From contig JAJEKV010000169.1 in the NCBI GenBank assembly GCA_021234155.1, forward strand, positions 419,344 through 483,343: a stretch of DNA of 64,000 bases, given 5' to 3'. Position 1 is the stretch's first letter, and each line of letters begins with the position of its first letter. The notes beneath the pieces were generated by a model. That model saw only the letters and a list, made by a program, of their open reading frames with translations, ran no database searches and was not told where the DNA came from. The stretch comes from Isoetes taiwanensis. Lineage: Eukaryota; Streptophyta; Lycopodiopsida; Isoetales; Isoetaceae. The position numbers were made by a program, and so were the translations under genes. This document shows, piece by piece, positions 45,770 to 56,892 of this stretch.

Positions 45770-46363
45770 ATACCCTTCATTAAAAGTTGAATCTTGGGAA
45801 GTCGAGTTCTCATTGGTGATGCTGCAATGGTCTAGATGATTTGACGTGTTGTCTCCATATGTTTTCTACTATTAATTATGTTCTAGTCATCATAATTGCA
45901 ATGCCACTGCCACATGTACAAAGGCTGCGAACATTACTAAAAGCGTTAGATATGTCAAGATACATCTAAAAAACATCCTTTCTCCACCATCCCACAAAAT
46001 CTCTAGTTGGAATTAGACCCTTTTCTATCTAGGTTGCCTAAAGGATAAACCATTAGGTGGGTTGGCAGAATATTTATATTGTCACTAGATATGCCAATTC
46101 GATGGCCTAGGTTGGAATGTGGGTTGCAAGATATGTAAGATGCATTATTTGGCGTTAGTAACCGGCTTTCTTCTTGCATCGATCACGCGAGGAATTATGG
46201 CGTTGTTCCACCATCTATTATGTGTCACCGATTGTTTGTAGCCACTCTGGGGTTTGATTTGCTACAGAGTAGGAAAAAATTGATGTCCTCGTTTTTCAAA
46301 TGCACCTCTTTTCTACAACTGTATCGAGTATGTTTATGTTACCTTTATTTAAAAGTTGGTGCT
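45770..46363. other. Gene-free interval
   Basis: No gene recognised. A partial echo of the preceding repeat (GTCGAGTTCTC.ATTGGT) occurs near 45800. Confidence 0.4.
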
Positions 46364-46457
46364 TGAGAATGAGAATGAGAATGATTTTTTATCGTCCACT
46401 GAGGCCAATCGGCCTATGGGACCCATAAGGAGCGCAGCAAACTTATTACTGTCCGGG

Positions 46458-46640
46458 TTAAAAAACCCCCGCCCCGAAGGGATTTCGAGGGAAAAACCGT
46501 GGCAGTAATAAGAATGCTGTCAAACTGTACAAGTATACATCAATGTTTATATACATGTCAAGTGTGTGCCCGAGGACATAGCTGATCTCGCATGTCCATA
46601 ACCTCCTCGAAGATATGATCCCAAAGACCGCATCGGATGC
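46458..46640 (-). other. LINE 3' UTR with conserved hairpin
   Basis: On the minus strand, CCCTCGAAATCCCTTCGGGG is followed by CGGGGGTTTTTTAACCC, and then by GGGTCCCATAGGCCGATTGG. The same arrangement occurs in the copy at 12655-12760, while flanking bases differ. A conserved stem-loop near the 3' end is the usual recognition site for the element's own reverse transcriptase. Confidence 0.75.
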
Positions 46641-46649
46641 CGTGCTCAA

Positions 46650-48600
46650 TGTCACATGTAACGGCCGGCCGGGCCCCCTACTCAAAGATATCGTGTCCGA
46701 ATTTGATCATATCTTTGGGCAACTTTGAAGGGTATGAGATTCATCCTCAATGACTCCCATTTGGTAGCATTGACAGAGCCTGTCCCGGCGTGGCTCACCA
46801 ATCCATCCGCCTCGCCTCAATTCAAGATGATGTGCCCCCGCGCGAATGGAGGCAATGAGTCTCCGCGCTTTTCATGGGCAAGTGGGTACGCAGGTAGCAT
46901 TGCGGGCCTCGCCCAATGTAGGATTTATGTTGCACCGGTAGTGTCTTTGTCTTGACTGTTCAAGGGCATTGGCATCCCAAAGCTTGGCGAGGAAGCAATC
47001 GTCAAGATATTGCCTCAAGCTATGGCGATCGCCTCTGTTTGCACATGTATGCACCCGTGTTCTCGCACATTCCATCTAGCCAACCATTGAGCTCTCTTTT
47101 CCCTCCAAAGAAGCCTTGAGGCAATCATGGCTCCATTGCCATGATATAAGCTAGTTTAGGAGACGAGCATCGTCCCATATTGACCACCTTCAAAAAATAA
47201 ACAATGTGGCGATCAAGGGCCGCCCTCCTCAAGAGGCAAGAATCCGTCTCCTCGGTAGAGAATTTGATATGGGACCGTGGACTTCACCCCTAGTGCTCGC
47301 ATTTCTAAGAAGGCTTTACGGACTGCCCAAGTCATTCCAAGTAGCAAGTGATACCACCGGGCCCCATACTTCCACCCCAATAAAAGGACAGGCTCCACTA
47401 AGACCTTGAACAAAGCGGATCGATGGGCCCAATCATACAACTCCGCTCTATGACTATTGTTTTGCATTGCATATAGTGCCTTCCACCGCCGGCCACTGTG
47501 AGTCGTATGGATGTGTCCCAAAGGCATAGTAGAAGGAAACTCCACTTCCAAATATTTGTATGTGGATGCAACTTCCACATTTTGGCCTCGAATCGAAGGA
47601 GGGGACCCTACCGACGTGAAGATGATATGAAAACCACCTTAGTCTTGGCCAGGTTGACGCCGCATATCGGGCCGCTTGGCGTATCGTGTCCGGGCATCGA
47701 GATGTCGCTTGCATGTCCCGCTGGTGTGTAAGCTAGAGGTCCACATCATCGGCATATATTAACCGTCGATGATCCGATAGAGAAGGTGAGCTCCATCGCC
47801 CCATTATCGCCAAGCCGCCCAATTGATCAATGTAAAGCCCAAACAATGTTGGGGAGAGAAGGCATCCCTAACGAACCCCGATACTGCTATCAAATGGTTG
47901 GCTTATCTGCTGCAACCGACCCGAGCATCTTTCAGATAGCCCCTAGTAGATCGTGATTCTGCAAATCTACAGAACCCTTAACAAGCTGCCTTTGCCCATA
48001 GTTTTTCCCGGCGATTAATCAAACGCCTTCGCAAAATCCACAAAGCAACAACATAGATCCTGACGGTGGTTCCTGCTGTCTTCAATGATAATTGGCTGGG
48101 CAGTGTGGGTCACCTGCCTTATATATGAGAACAACTCTGCTATTGGTCTACGGCAGCGGGAAACCTTCCTGTAATGCCTTGTTGAACAAGGCGGTCAGCA
48201 CTGGTATTATGGACGGCCCTGCCCACTTAAGCAATTCTGCCTGCATACCATCCAAGTCTGGGGCTTTCCCATTGGCAAGACGCTGCAAGCCTTGTTCCAC
48301 GTCCGAATCTGTGATTTCCAGGTAATGCTGCATGTGCACCCTGAGGGTCGTATAGCTGTTGCAAGTATTGTCTCCACTGCTCGGGAGTGATATTCCCTGT
48401 GGGTTGTACTGGCTTTCTAAGAACCCTTCGCCAGAAGGTCCTGGGATGACGTTCCAGGAGGTAAAACATTTCCCTTTGATGCGCTGCAATGTACCTGGCT
48501 TTCTTAGCTTTAAGGAAGATGCGGTACTGTCTGACTGCATGTGGGCGTAAAAGCAGGGTCTGTGACTTGGCGGAGCCAGCGTTTGTGTTCCTTGCACTCT
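46650..48600 (-). pseudogene. LINE ORF2: reverse transcriptase and C-terminal region
   Basis: Pieces in order on the minus strand. QREMFYLLERHPRTFWRRVL (about 48500) leads into the RT. EQGLQRLANGKAPDLDGMQA (about 48250-48320) is RT block 1, with the K-A-P-x-x-D-G motif. The catalytic YADD is intact at 47745-47756, but is followed three codons later by a TAG. YKYLEVEF and LFKVLVEPVLLLGWKYGARW (47300-47570) are the thumb region. IRAGAHHLE, EPRRDRLCQCYQMG and VIEDESHTL (46730-46860) form the zinc-ribbon tail. Frameshifts separate these pieces. The protein would nick DNA and copy the element RNA at the target. Confidence 0.82.
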
Positions 48601-48682
48601 GCATCAAACCATTGATTACGTGGGAAGGTTGTGTTCCTGGAGGTTCGTCGCGGACGGCTTATCCCAAAGCACCTCTCTGCCG

Positions 48683-49351
48683 CAGGGTATTTTTTAGCCT
48701 CCTTACATATTTGACGGGGCGTAAAATATTGGCCACTACTTACCTTAAATAATTTGCTAAGCGTAGTTTGGTCTGGCCCTTTTCCAAATCATTATAACAA
48801 AAGGTTGTAATTTAAATGGCAAAATCATGAAACTATTTTTTTTCAAGAATTTGAATCGGTCACATCCATACATCAAAAATGTAAAGATGATAGCCACGTC
48901 ACTAGGATGATATCTAGTTTCTATGATGTTCTATGCAGTTGTTACAGACAAATACAACAGACAAATACATGCTACACTTCTCTAACTAGGATTGCTACAC
49001 TTCTCTAACTAAGATTACTATAAGATCATTTGAATATTCTAAACATGTTGAATTTAGGCAGAATTTAAGCCATAGCCCTTAAAATATAAAGTTATTCCAT
49101 GGTTTAAATGGACAACACAACAAGTTGTTAGTGCACATAACACTTTGGAATGGCCACGCCATAGGGGTTTGAAGATTTGGCAAATATCAAATTGGCCACT
49201 TATGAAGTAATTTTAATGAAATGGTACTTTGAACTGGCCACCACCCTTTGGTCATGGTGAGAATGCATCCTACTCAGGCGTGGCCGACTATTTTTTGAAA
49301 TATGTGAATGTGTGGCCAACTGGCCCGCCGGGGCCACTAAAAAATACCCTG
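48683..49351. mobile_element. hAT-type MITE, 669 bp
   Basis: It starts CAGGGTATTTTTTAG and ends with the exact reverse complement CTAAAAAATACCCTG. The flanks are identical 8-bp duplications CTCTGCCG (48675-48682 and 49352-49359). A 15-bp perfect inverted repeat beginning CAGGG, with 8-bp duplications, identifies the hAT superfamily. The AT-rich interior has no coding capacity, so it is non-autonomous. It sits inside the LINE. Confidence 0.95.
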
Positions 49352-50228
49352 CTCTGCCGCAGTCCTAAGCACATCAGTCAGCCGTCCTGTCTGTTGCTCT
49401 AGTGTAGGATATTGCAAAATTTCTGCCAGGTCATCTATAAGCATCTGGGCATAAGCCCCTGCATGTTCATGCATGTGAGGAGTTGTTGCACCGGGGGTTC
49501 GCACAACCTGCCAAGCCAACTTCAAGTAAAGTGGTAAGTGGTCTGAGTCGATCTCTTCATCCCTATTAGCTGTTCCCACCTGAAAGTGCTTGACGACATG
49601 CATATCCCGCCGTGCACCAAAGACATAGTCCATCACACTAGATCCGCCCCGGTTTTCCCGCCTACAAGTGCTCTTTTGCGAAAGTGGAAGGCCACCGTGC
49701 TAGTCCATTGCGATTACGGGTCAAAGATATTCGCGAGCAAAAGCAATCAATCGACCATAGCGCTGCGGACCTTGTCATCCGATGTGCGTGGCCAAGCTCC
49801 TTCTGCGAGGATGCAACCGCAATATATCATCGATCAAGGGATCAAATCTCATGGGTTGTTCTACCCCTGCGGCGCTGCATTGAAGTCTCCAAGGAGTATG
49901 ACACTTTGGCCTTAACCGCTTATGTTGGCCAGATGTCATCATAAGGATCGGCATAGGGTCCCGCCCTATCCACATCCAAGTGGGTGTGATAGAAGTTGCT
50001 TTCTCGCATGTGGAAAGTAGCGGTCGCCATAAAGAGGGGTTCTGCTACCGCGGTTTTGCACGCACGCACCCACAGTGCGTACCGTGCTTTGGTCCCCGTG
50101 TTGAACAAGGAGATTGATTGTGCTAAGGTTCGGTAGTAGCAGTAACCCCCCATGCCCCGGCTTTCTGTGCAATCATTGAAGATTGAGTAGTGCCGGTATC
50201 CCGCAAGTCGGTATCCCGTGGTCTGCAT
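49337..50228 (-). pseudogene. LINE ORF2: endonuclease domain, main part
   Basis: On the minus strand, YRHYSIFNDCTESRGMGGYC, then ATATFHMRESNFYHTHLDV, and DPYDDIWPT belong to the AP-endonuclease fold. Further on, MMDYVFGARRDM and EEIDSDHLPLYLKLAWQV give the closing S-D-H catalytic motif (about 49540). The start of the domain lies on the far side of hAT copy B at 54270-54420. One or two frameshifts lie between the pieces around 49690-49910. Confidence 0.8.
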
Positions 50229-51816
50229 CGCTGATGATTTTAGGGGCTTAATTTTCGCAAATAAGCGAAATTTTGAATTTAAAAAAAAGAGCCACGATGG
50301 TTGAGTAGGTCACGCTCATAAATTTTTTTTTTTTTTTTAGCGAATTTTTTGAGGTCGGTTCCCCGCCGCGTGCAATATTCGCCAGACAGTCTTGAGTTCG
50401 GGAGGAAGTTTTTCGCCCTCCATTTTATACGATTTCTTTCTGTTTTCCATTTGTTCGCCAGGTTAGAGATGCTTCAATGGGCATGGTCATTTCATAGCCA
50501 TGCCAATTCATGTCAACATTAATTTTTTCTATATCATCTTTGCAAATTTTGGACTGAAAGCATTTCTTGGACATCAATTTCACAGCTTTGATTATCAGAG
50601 GAGACAATTTACTTAAACTGCTTTGAGATTCAAGGCTTGTGTAGGTGAGAATTGTTATTTGGTATTGAAATACCATAAACTTCTGATTGCATGTCATTTT
50701 TCTAATTTTTTGCAGCCCAGCCTATTGGTTGCAATCGAGTGTTGAGAGAACGTGATTCAAGTACCAGGTAATCAAATTATATTCTTTTATTCTTTATTAC
50801 AATTTAGATTATCTTTTCCACCTTTATGAGCAGTGTGGAAGGCTTTTGGAGGAGGTTTCAGCAGATCTATAAAGAGAGAGGTGAAAAGTAACCCAACAAA
50901 GGTAATAACATAGTATCAGCTAATTATGAAGTTCTTATAAGATTTCTTCCATCCTTTATGTGTAAGCACTTGATCTTTAGCCCTTATGTGTTTAAAATTC
51001 CAGAAAATTATGTTTTTCGGTTTTACTACAATCCTAGCATGATATTTCACATCCCATAGGCTGCCTATAGAATACCAACTTACCATAACCTTGTGTAGGG
51101 GCCAAAGGAAGAGAACTGCTAGACGCATTGTTCAGACGCATTGTTCGTAGTCTATGCTTTTGGATTCTGGTATTCTGGATTATCTATGAAATATAGAGCT
51201 GCATTGGTAGGAACATATGAAGCCTCCTAAGGAACAGGCATGCAGGAATGCTTTTTTGAGAGGTATGCAACAACCAACATGGCTGAACAATCATCATAGG
51301 TGTTAGCAATGGTATTATAGCATATACTGCATTTCTAATTCTTGCACAGATCTGTAGCCGAGAGCCATAAAAGAAACAATAATGTTATGAGTTAAATTCT
51401 CTTTGTATTATAAAATGATTTGCTTTTTCCATCAAAAACACAAAAGGTTTTAATGACCTGAGAACTGTGCTATCTAAGCTGTCCATAAAAACCACCTTTA
51501 GAGGAGAAAAGCGCAGGTTTTTGTCATCAAAATTTCTGTAAAGACAATTGGAAAATCTGGATAATCTAGATCATATTTGGACAATTGTATCAATTACTAG
51601 ATGTGGCAGGTTATCATACTTTATTTATGTTTTGCAAGGTAAAGGGCTACCTTTTAGGTTAGTTGCCGTTATATGACTGCATGCCTCTCATATTTTGTAG
51701 TTATCAAGAAGCTGTATGTATTCAGCTATGCATGTGACTATATGTCTATACATGCACTAGTACAATGATTTGCTTTTGGAAAATGGTTGTTCTCTCATAT
51801 GATTAACCTTTTGTAG

Positions 51817-52005
51817 GTGAAAGAGATTGCCGGGTCCTTTCGATGGGCACCATTTCTTCCAGTCCAGAAATCTGATACTCTTTTAACAGTTCTCTTGCTC
51901 CTCTCCAAGTACCAAATAAAGAACATTCCGGTGGTGGGTCTTCCATTGATGTCAACAGATAAAGTAATAAAGGTAGAAGACGAGGAACTGAATCTTAACT
52001 GTTGA
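51817..52005 (+). pseudogene. Captured CBS-domain exon in hAT copy B, open frame
   Basis: Same exon as in copy A but without the 7-bp deletion. The frame therefore runs unbroken from the splice acceptor TTGTAG through RWAPFLPVQKSDTLLTVLLL and GLPLMSTDKVIKVEDEELN to a TGA at 52003-52005. The next exon begins VEDEQLLLNAFELMKE, which repeats the VEDE-x-L pattern. This suggests that one CBS exon end was duplicated, or that two alternative forms of one exon exist. In a full-length host protein the two CBS halves would be separated by about 45 more residues. The exon is classed as captured because it lies inside both copies of a bounded transposon. Confidence 0.75.
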
Positions 52006-52070
52006 TGTTTGTGTAAATATGTGCACTTGAAAAATGCAATAATATGTCTTTGCTAACTATCCAAAAGCAG

Positions 52071-53355
52071 GTAGAGGATGAACAATTATTGCTGAATGCA
52101 TTTGAATTGATGAAGGAACAATCCACAAGAAAAGAGGGAGAGAAAGCGTTACAATTGCTTGAAGAACTCACTGACATCGAAACTTTATTGACGTTAGCAG
52201 GTTAGTAAAAGGCCATTACATTGCTTTTGATTCAATGTTGCTATTGCTGCTACTAATTACCATATCTAATAGGGCTGTTACCAATGTTGAAAGAAATGAG
52301 CATATTATCAAAGTTGGCACAATCTAGAACTTTATATATTTCTGAATATTCTAGGGTTCGAAAGTTGGTTTGCACAGCTATAGATTGTTTGTACACATGT
52401 ACTTTGAGTGTGTCATATAATAAGGATAAGTTTCCTTCTTGGCATAAGTTGATTCAAATAGAAGGGGAAAACAGTACAAGCTTTCTTACATACAACTGCA
52501 AGGGATTTCTTTGTATTAAGGCGCATTCAAGACTTGTGAAGGTAAGAATTGCTATTGTAATTTTGAATTATTACTATGTCTTAATGTTTTTATTATTCAA
52601 CAGATGTATATGACTAAACCTAGGAGAAGAGGGTGTCTTCCATGTAGAACGGGTGTCAAGATATCTGATTTTGAAGCTATCGTATCAAAGGTACGAAAGA
52701 ACTTGGCTGAAGTTGCAAAGGCATTGGCTTAAACAGATTCGCGGAGCCGTTTTCCAAACGATGAGCTGCTAGAAGCAATGACAATTGTGTATCCACAATT
52801 CTGGATGAATTCCCAAGTAATTGAGAAGGTACAATCTGAATTTAAACGACGGTTGCATATAATGCTAGTCCATTTTGCACGCTCCAGACCATTGAATGGT
52901 ATCCGTAGAAGGCATATTGATGAAGATAAATTATTAGCACAATCACAAACCTTTGGTTCAACTATGTGGTCACATGCTGGTCAATTTACTGATAAGGAGA
53001 TTGTTAAATTTGGCTGCATTACAAAGCTCTGGAACTTGCTTGGCTACAGTCAAGTGCTTCGTGAACACATGTCAGAATATTTTAAGCTTGTAGATCTATG
53101 TCAAACAATGATCCTAGGGTCTGTGGAAGACGAGGGACCTTCAAAGATTATGGGAGTCTTGAAAAACAAGGTGCGCAACAAATTAACAAAAACTTGGATC
53201 TTTGCCTTCGTGGATACGGTACCGCAAGTACCTTAATTGAACAATTTCCATATGAACGTGCATTGGCAATATGGAGTTCTCAGAAAGAACGAAGAGGTAG
53301 TATGGATGAAGTTACAATGCCAGAACCTCCAAAATCATTAGGCTGGAAAGCATAA
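52071..53355 (+). pseudogene. hAT transposase C-terminal half, copy B
   Basis: Exons 52071-52200, 52273-52541 and 52604-53355. Unlike copy A, exon 2 is fully open (KLAQSRTLYISEYSRVRKL) and the start of exon 3 is in frame (VRKNLAEVAKALA). A TAA then appears at about 52730, and further indels at about 52905, 53130 and 53215 break the hATC region, which reads SVEDEGPSKIMGVL instead of the S-V-E-D-E-R-T-F-S signature. Copies A and B therefore carry complementary lesions. The last 45 codons (53221-53355) are again in the family frame and end like copy A. Confidence 0.8.
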
Positions 53356-54291
53356 AGGTGAGTTTTTATCTGCAAATGTCACCTGTAAGTGTCTTCTGTA
53401 AGTTTAAGTGTCGTGGGTTTTGTAAAACATGAAGTAACATTGTTCAATGTTTCCAAGATCAAAATACTTGTACTGTATTGAAAATGAATTTATTAAGTTT
53501 GGATATTTGCTTTGGACCAGGTCGAAAACATATGCATGTTTCTGTTTCATATGCTGCATAAGAAATCCAGAATACTTTCTCTGAAGAAGCAGTGGAATCA
53601 GTAGGGCTATCATCAGACTTATATTGAGCCTTGGAGGAGATATGAATGACCTACCGTAAAAGCTTTCCAAAGCTTTCCAAGATGGACGAAAGAATCACGA
53701 AAACACTGCTCATGCTTTTTTCGGCTTTTTCAAGACCGCTCATGGGAATAGGTATGATTTTATTTCAAATGATGATAGGTTATAAACATTGTCTAGCTTT
53801 CCTTATCAAATTAAATAGTTACATTTGTTTTGTGAAGACTTAATAAACCTTGTGTCTAGCTATACTCGAAACCTTCATTGTGTTCATTCGATATACTTCA
53901 AATGAATTCACTAGATAGTCCATGTTATGTCTTCGAAATTTGCCGTTTGGTACCACATTTCATAAAACCAAATAACGTAAAGTTTGTGTCATTTGGTGTG
54001 TTCGAAATAACACACCTTTTAAATTTGTATTTTATGGTTCCTTTTCATTTGTATTTTATGGTACTTCAAAGTTAAATGCCTTGATATAATAAACCTTGCC
54101 TTATAGAAATTTCGCCTTTGAGCATTATATAAATCCATTAAAAATAAAAAATTATCGCCATCTACATTATATAAACCTTGCAATGGGTTAAACGTATCGC
54201 CTTGTAAAAAAAAATTAGTCCTAAACAACTCGCCAATATAAATATAACCAGAAGGCTATACAAGGTCACTAAAATCATCACTGTCCTGCAT

Positions 54292-54450
54292 GCTCCCATG
54301 TTTCCATGAGGAAGATGAGATCCATGTCTGCAGCAACTGAGTTGAGACTATCTCCCTTCTGCCATGGGAAGCCCCGACAATTCCAAGAGACCATGCGGAG
54401 GCACAATTCCTATTTGTTGGCAAGCGGGGCAAGTGGAGATTCAAGGGCAT
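54292..54450 (-). pseudogene. LINE ORF2: N-terminal piece of the endonuclease
   Basis: On the minus strand, MVSWNCRGFPWQKG...VAADMDLIFLMETWEHAG matches the opening W-N-x-R-G and E-T-W motifs of LINE endonucleases, including the catalytic Asn and Glu positions. The frame is cut by hAT copy B directly after this and resumes at 50228. Confidence 0.8.
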
Positions 54451-54499
54451 GCAAAGAAGGGGGGTGGCGTATGGAAGCAACCGAGATGTGCGAAAGCAA

Positions 54500-56125
54500 C
54501 GAAGGTGAGGCAACTTGAGCAGGCGATGCGTCAGCAAGAAGCGGCGTGGCTGGCCCCGGCCGAGGTCAGCCGGATGGTTAGCAAGATTCAGTGCAAAGAT
54601 TCGGCGGTCCGAAAATTTGCATCTTGCCCCGAATCAATCCTGCAGCTCCTCCTCCCCTCGCGAATGCTTTTAACTTTGGCCAACTCGCGTTCTGCGGGTC
54701 TTCTTGTTGGGCCGGGTCGGTCTCGATCAACATACAGGCGCTTCCCTTTAGTCGCCTACCTCGGGCGGATGGCTGCTTTCACTTGGCGATCTCAGCATCG
54801 CGGAACGGATCACCCAGGTGGCGGTGCGGGTCTTTGGACGCGCCATGGCGCCTCGCCCTAATAATGTTTACCGGCATGGGGAATGTCATTCGAGCAAGAA
54901 TCAACATTTGGAGCCAGCGCAATGAGGTCCTCCCCGCCTCTTTTGTCAGGCCACATACCACCACATTGTGGCTTCTCCGCCTCAGCTCCTGGAGCTCTCT
55001 CGATTTATTGGGTCAATCCCGCTTTGGCACAACAGGAGTTGTTTGTCGTCGGCGGGGCATAGGCCGTGGCCCTACGTTGGGGCTGGGGTGGCATGGGCGG
55101 CTTGGGGGTGCGTGGTAGGCGGCCCCGGCCGACGCCTTTGCAGACTCTTGGCGGTGGGGCCGCGGGCGGTATAGTGGTCTCTCCTTCCTGAAGCCGGGAG
55201 CTTAGCTCCTGCTGAAATTGTTGCTGCCTTGTCAATTCACGCATGCACCGTTGCAATTGCTCATGAGCATCTGCATTGAGGCCTTGCCTCGTTCAGCAAT
55301 GGCTGCCCTCAACTCCTGCATCTTACGATCTTGGGCTGCGGAGCTATGCTCCGGTTTACGCTTCATTGCGATGAGGCCACTTCTTGTGTCTTGACCCTAC
55401 TTTGAAGGGCTCTCAATTGTGACTGCTCTCTTCAAAAGCGACTGGACTTTTTTTTGCATCACCGTAGCGACCTCCTCGACCTCGATCGGCGGGAGATGGT
55501 TACCATTGTCTCTGCTCAACACGCTTGTTTGTCGTGGTGTCATGGTTTCCATGGCGGTGTACAAGGAATCTATGCGGGCCTGCATGTCGCTAAAGACTCT
55601 TCTTATCCTTCGCCTTCCAGAGTGCACTAGGCTAAGGCCATCTTCAGTCTTTGTATCACGGGTCTCCATCTTTGGAAACACTGCTTTTTTTTGAGCCACC
55701 GCCTCTTGAGCAATTTGGGTGCGAGGCACAGATTTCCCTCGCCAAGCAAGCAATTCGAGCTCTGTTGCCCTCGCCATTGCTTGAACACGTTTCCGGTGCT
55801 CCTCAACTACCTGGTTTGGTGGTGGTGAAGACACGGATCAGACTTTTGCCGCTAGGCTAGAGTATCCGTCATATGCCTGCCGAGCTATGCTTGTTGCACG
55901 AGACTTTGCCCGCGCTTCTCTTTTCAGTGTGCACCTATCAATTTTGCCAGTGTCATCTGGCCTGCGATTGGGGATGGCATCTATGTACTCTCCCAATAGA
56001 AGTTTTGCTGCCATGTCTGCTTAGGTAGAGGGGACGTGATATCGGCACCATCCACATGCATATCTGTGGGGTTGGATGAAGGGACGCAGGGCTCGTCCGG
56101 CTCTTCTATCACTGGAGTTGCCATG
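54500..56125 (-). pseudogene. LINE ORF1 (RNA-binding protein), frameshifted
   Basis: A likely start is the Met of MATPVIEEPDEPCVPSSN near 56122. The frame then shifts after QNFYWE to YIDAIPNRRPDDTGK (about 55980-55860). An open 145-codon stretch follows (55397-55834), predicted helical and charged, with ARIDSLYTAMETMT suggesting a coiled coil. Further on, LRRRSHNVVVCGLTKEAG (about 54950) resembles the RRM-like core of LINE ORF1 proteins, and KGKRLYVDRDRPGPTRRPAE (about 54730) its C-terminal domain. A Gln-rich segment lies at about 55220-55256. ORF1 protein coats element RNA. Confidence 0.65.
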
Positions 56126-56129
56126 AATA

Positions 56130-56860
56130 GGGTGTCACCTTCGGCGACGCTTGTCCGAAAAGCCTCCAAGCACTTTGATGATGCACAACCTCGTCCCTTC
56201 TGACGCACGTCCGAAAAGCTTCCACGTCGTCGGTCGCGTGTGCTTCCAAGTGCAAGAAGCAAGTGCGAGGGCTCTTTCACCTTACGACACACCGTCAAAA
56301 GTGTTCAAGTGCATAAATCAAGCGCAAATCTCTAGTGCAACCTCTGCCACCTTTACGACGCTTGTCCGAAATGAAAAGAAGCAATGGTTTTCCCCTTACT
56401 GACGCCGTCGCAAGGCTCCAAAGATGTAAATGCTTTTGCCAAGGTGATTGGATGGTATCGGGGTTGCAAAAACTTGTTGTTTTCTCCTCTCAGATCTTAA
56501 GCAAATGTGTACAAACCATATGTCTTTATAATCATCACGTAAACAAGAATTCCAATGATATGCATTGCTCCCAAAACAGAAATGCAAATCAATAGATATG
56601 AAGAAAAGTATATAGTGCTGAAAAATCGAACAATGGAAACCCTAAAGCCAGCACTGAAAAATCTGTTCTTTTTGCTCAAATCCGCCTAAACATTAGCAAC
56701 ATAAAATATCTTTTGAAAGAACTCGAGAGAGCTTTCCAAAGATATAAATTTCATGAGAAACCGAAATCCGCAGAGAAAGAGATATGAACAAAATGTAATA
56801 TGAACCACAAAGTGGTGGTGCAGGCTACTGCTGCAGATATTGCTAAGATTTTTATCAAAG
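56130..56860. other. LINE 5' region or host DNA
   Basis: No coding is recognised. Between 56146 and 56380 the segments GACGCTTGTCCGAAAA, GACGCACGTCCGAAAAGC and GACGCTTGTCCGAAATG form an irregular repeat, perhaps part of the LINE promoter/5' UTR. Confidence 0.4.
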
Positions 56861-56861
56861 A

Positions 56862-56892
56862 CTAGGAACGTGTGCCCGGCGATGCCGGACAT
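56862..56892 (-). mobile_element. Helitron 3' terminus (minus strand)
   Basis: On the minus strand, CCGGCATCGCCGG (56876-56888) forms a 5-bp stem around ATC and is followed 10 nt later by CTAG (56862-56865) and then T. This is the same hairpin-CTAG-T arrangement as at 13289-13316 and in related sequence (GCCCGGC). The element body must lie to the right, at higher coordinates, where the CHUP1-like fragment is found. The 5' terminus (TC on the minus strand) was not located. Confidence 0.62.

Larger units (their letters stand above)
50229..54283 (+). mobile_element. hAT-superfamily transposon, copy B, inserted in the LINE
   Basis: 4055 bp, nearly identical to copy A along its whole length. The left end reads CGCTGATGATTTTAG and the right end CTAAAATCATCACTG, so the right inverted repeat is complete here, while the left has a CAG to CGC change. 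Flanks are GTCTGCAT (50221-50228) and TCCTGCAT (54284-54291), which agree at six of eight positions. The flanking LINE sequences join in the endonuclease domain when the element is removed, confirming the boundaries. Content and order are as in copy A. Confidence 0.92.
46364..56300 (-). mobile_element. LINE (non-LTR retrotransposon), minus strand, with two nested hAT insertions
   Basis: Reading on the minus strand from about 56.3 kb: ORF1, then ORF2 with AP-type endonuclease, reverse transcriptase and a C-terminal zinc ribbon, then a 3' UTR with a G+C hairpin (46464-46498). The element ends in a short (CATTCT)n tail (46364-46384). hAT copy B (50229-54283) splits the endonuclease domain and a MITE (48683-49351) lies between endonuclease and RT. 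Without these the element is about 5.2 kb. Frameshifts and stops are scattered through both ORFs, so it is not active. The 5' end is not sharply defined, and I found no target duplication. The 12.2-12.8 kb fragment is another copy of its 3' end. I cannot assign a clade (L1, I, R1 and others) by eye. Confidence 0.9.

Noticed and set aside
18701-54283. Segmental duplication as the cause of the two 4-kb copies
   Set aside because: Both copies end at hAT-type termini with 8-bp target duplications and have unrelated flanks, so two transposon insertions explain them better.
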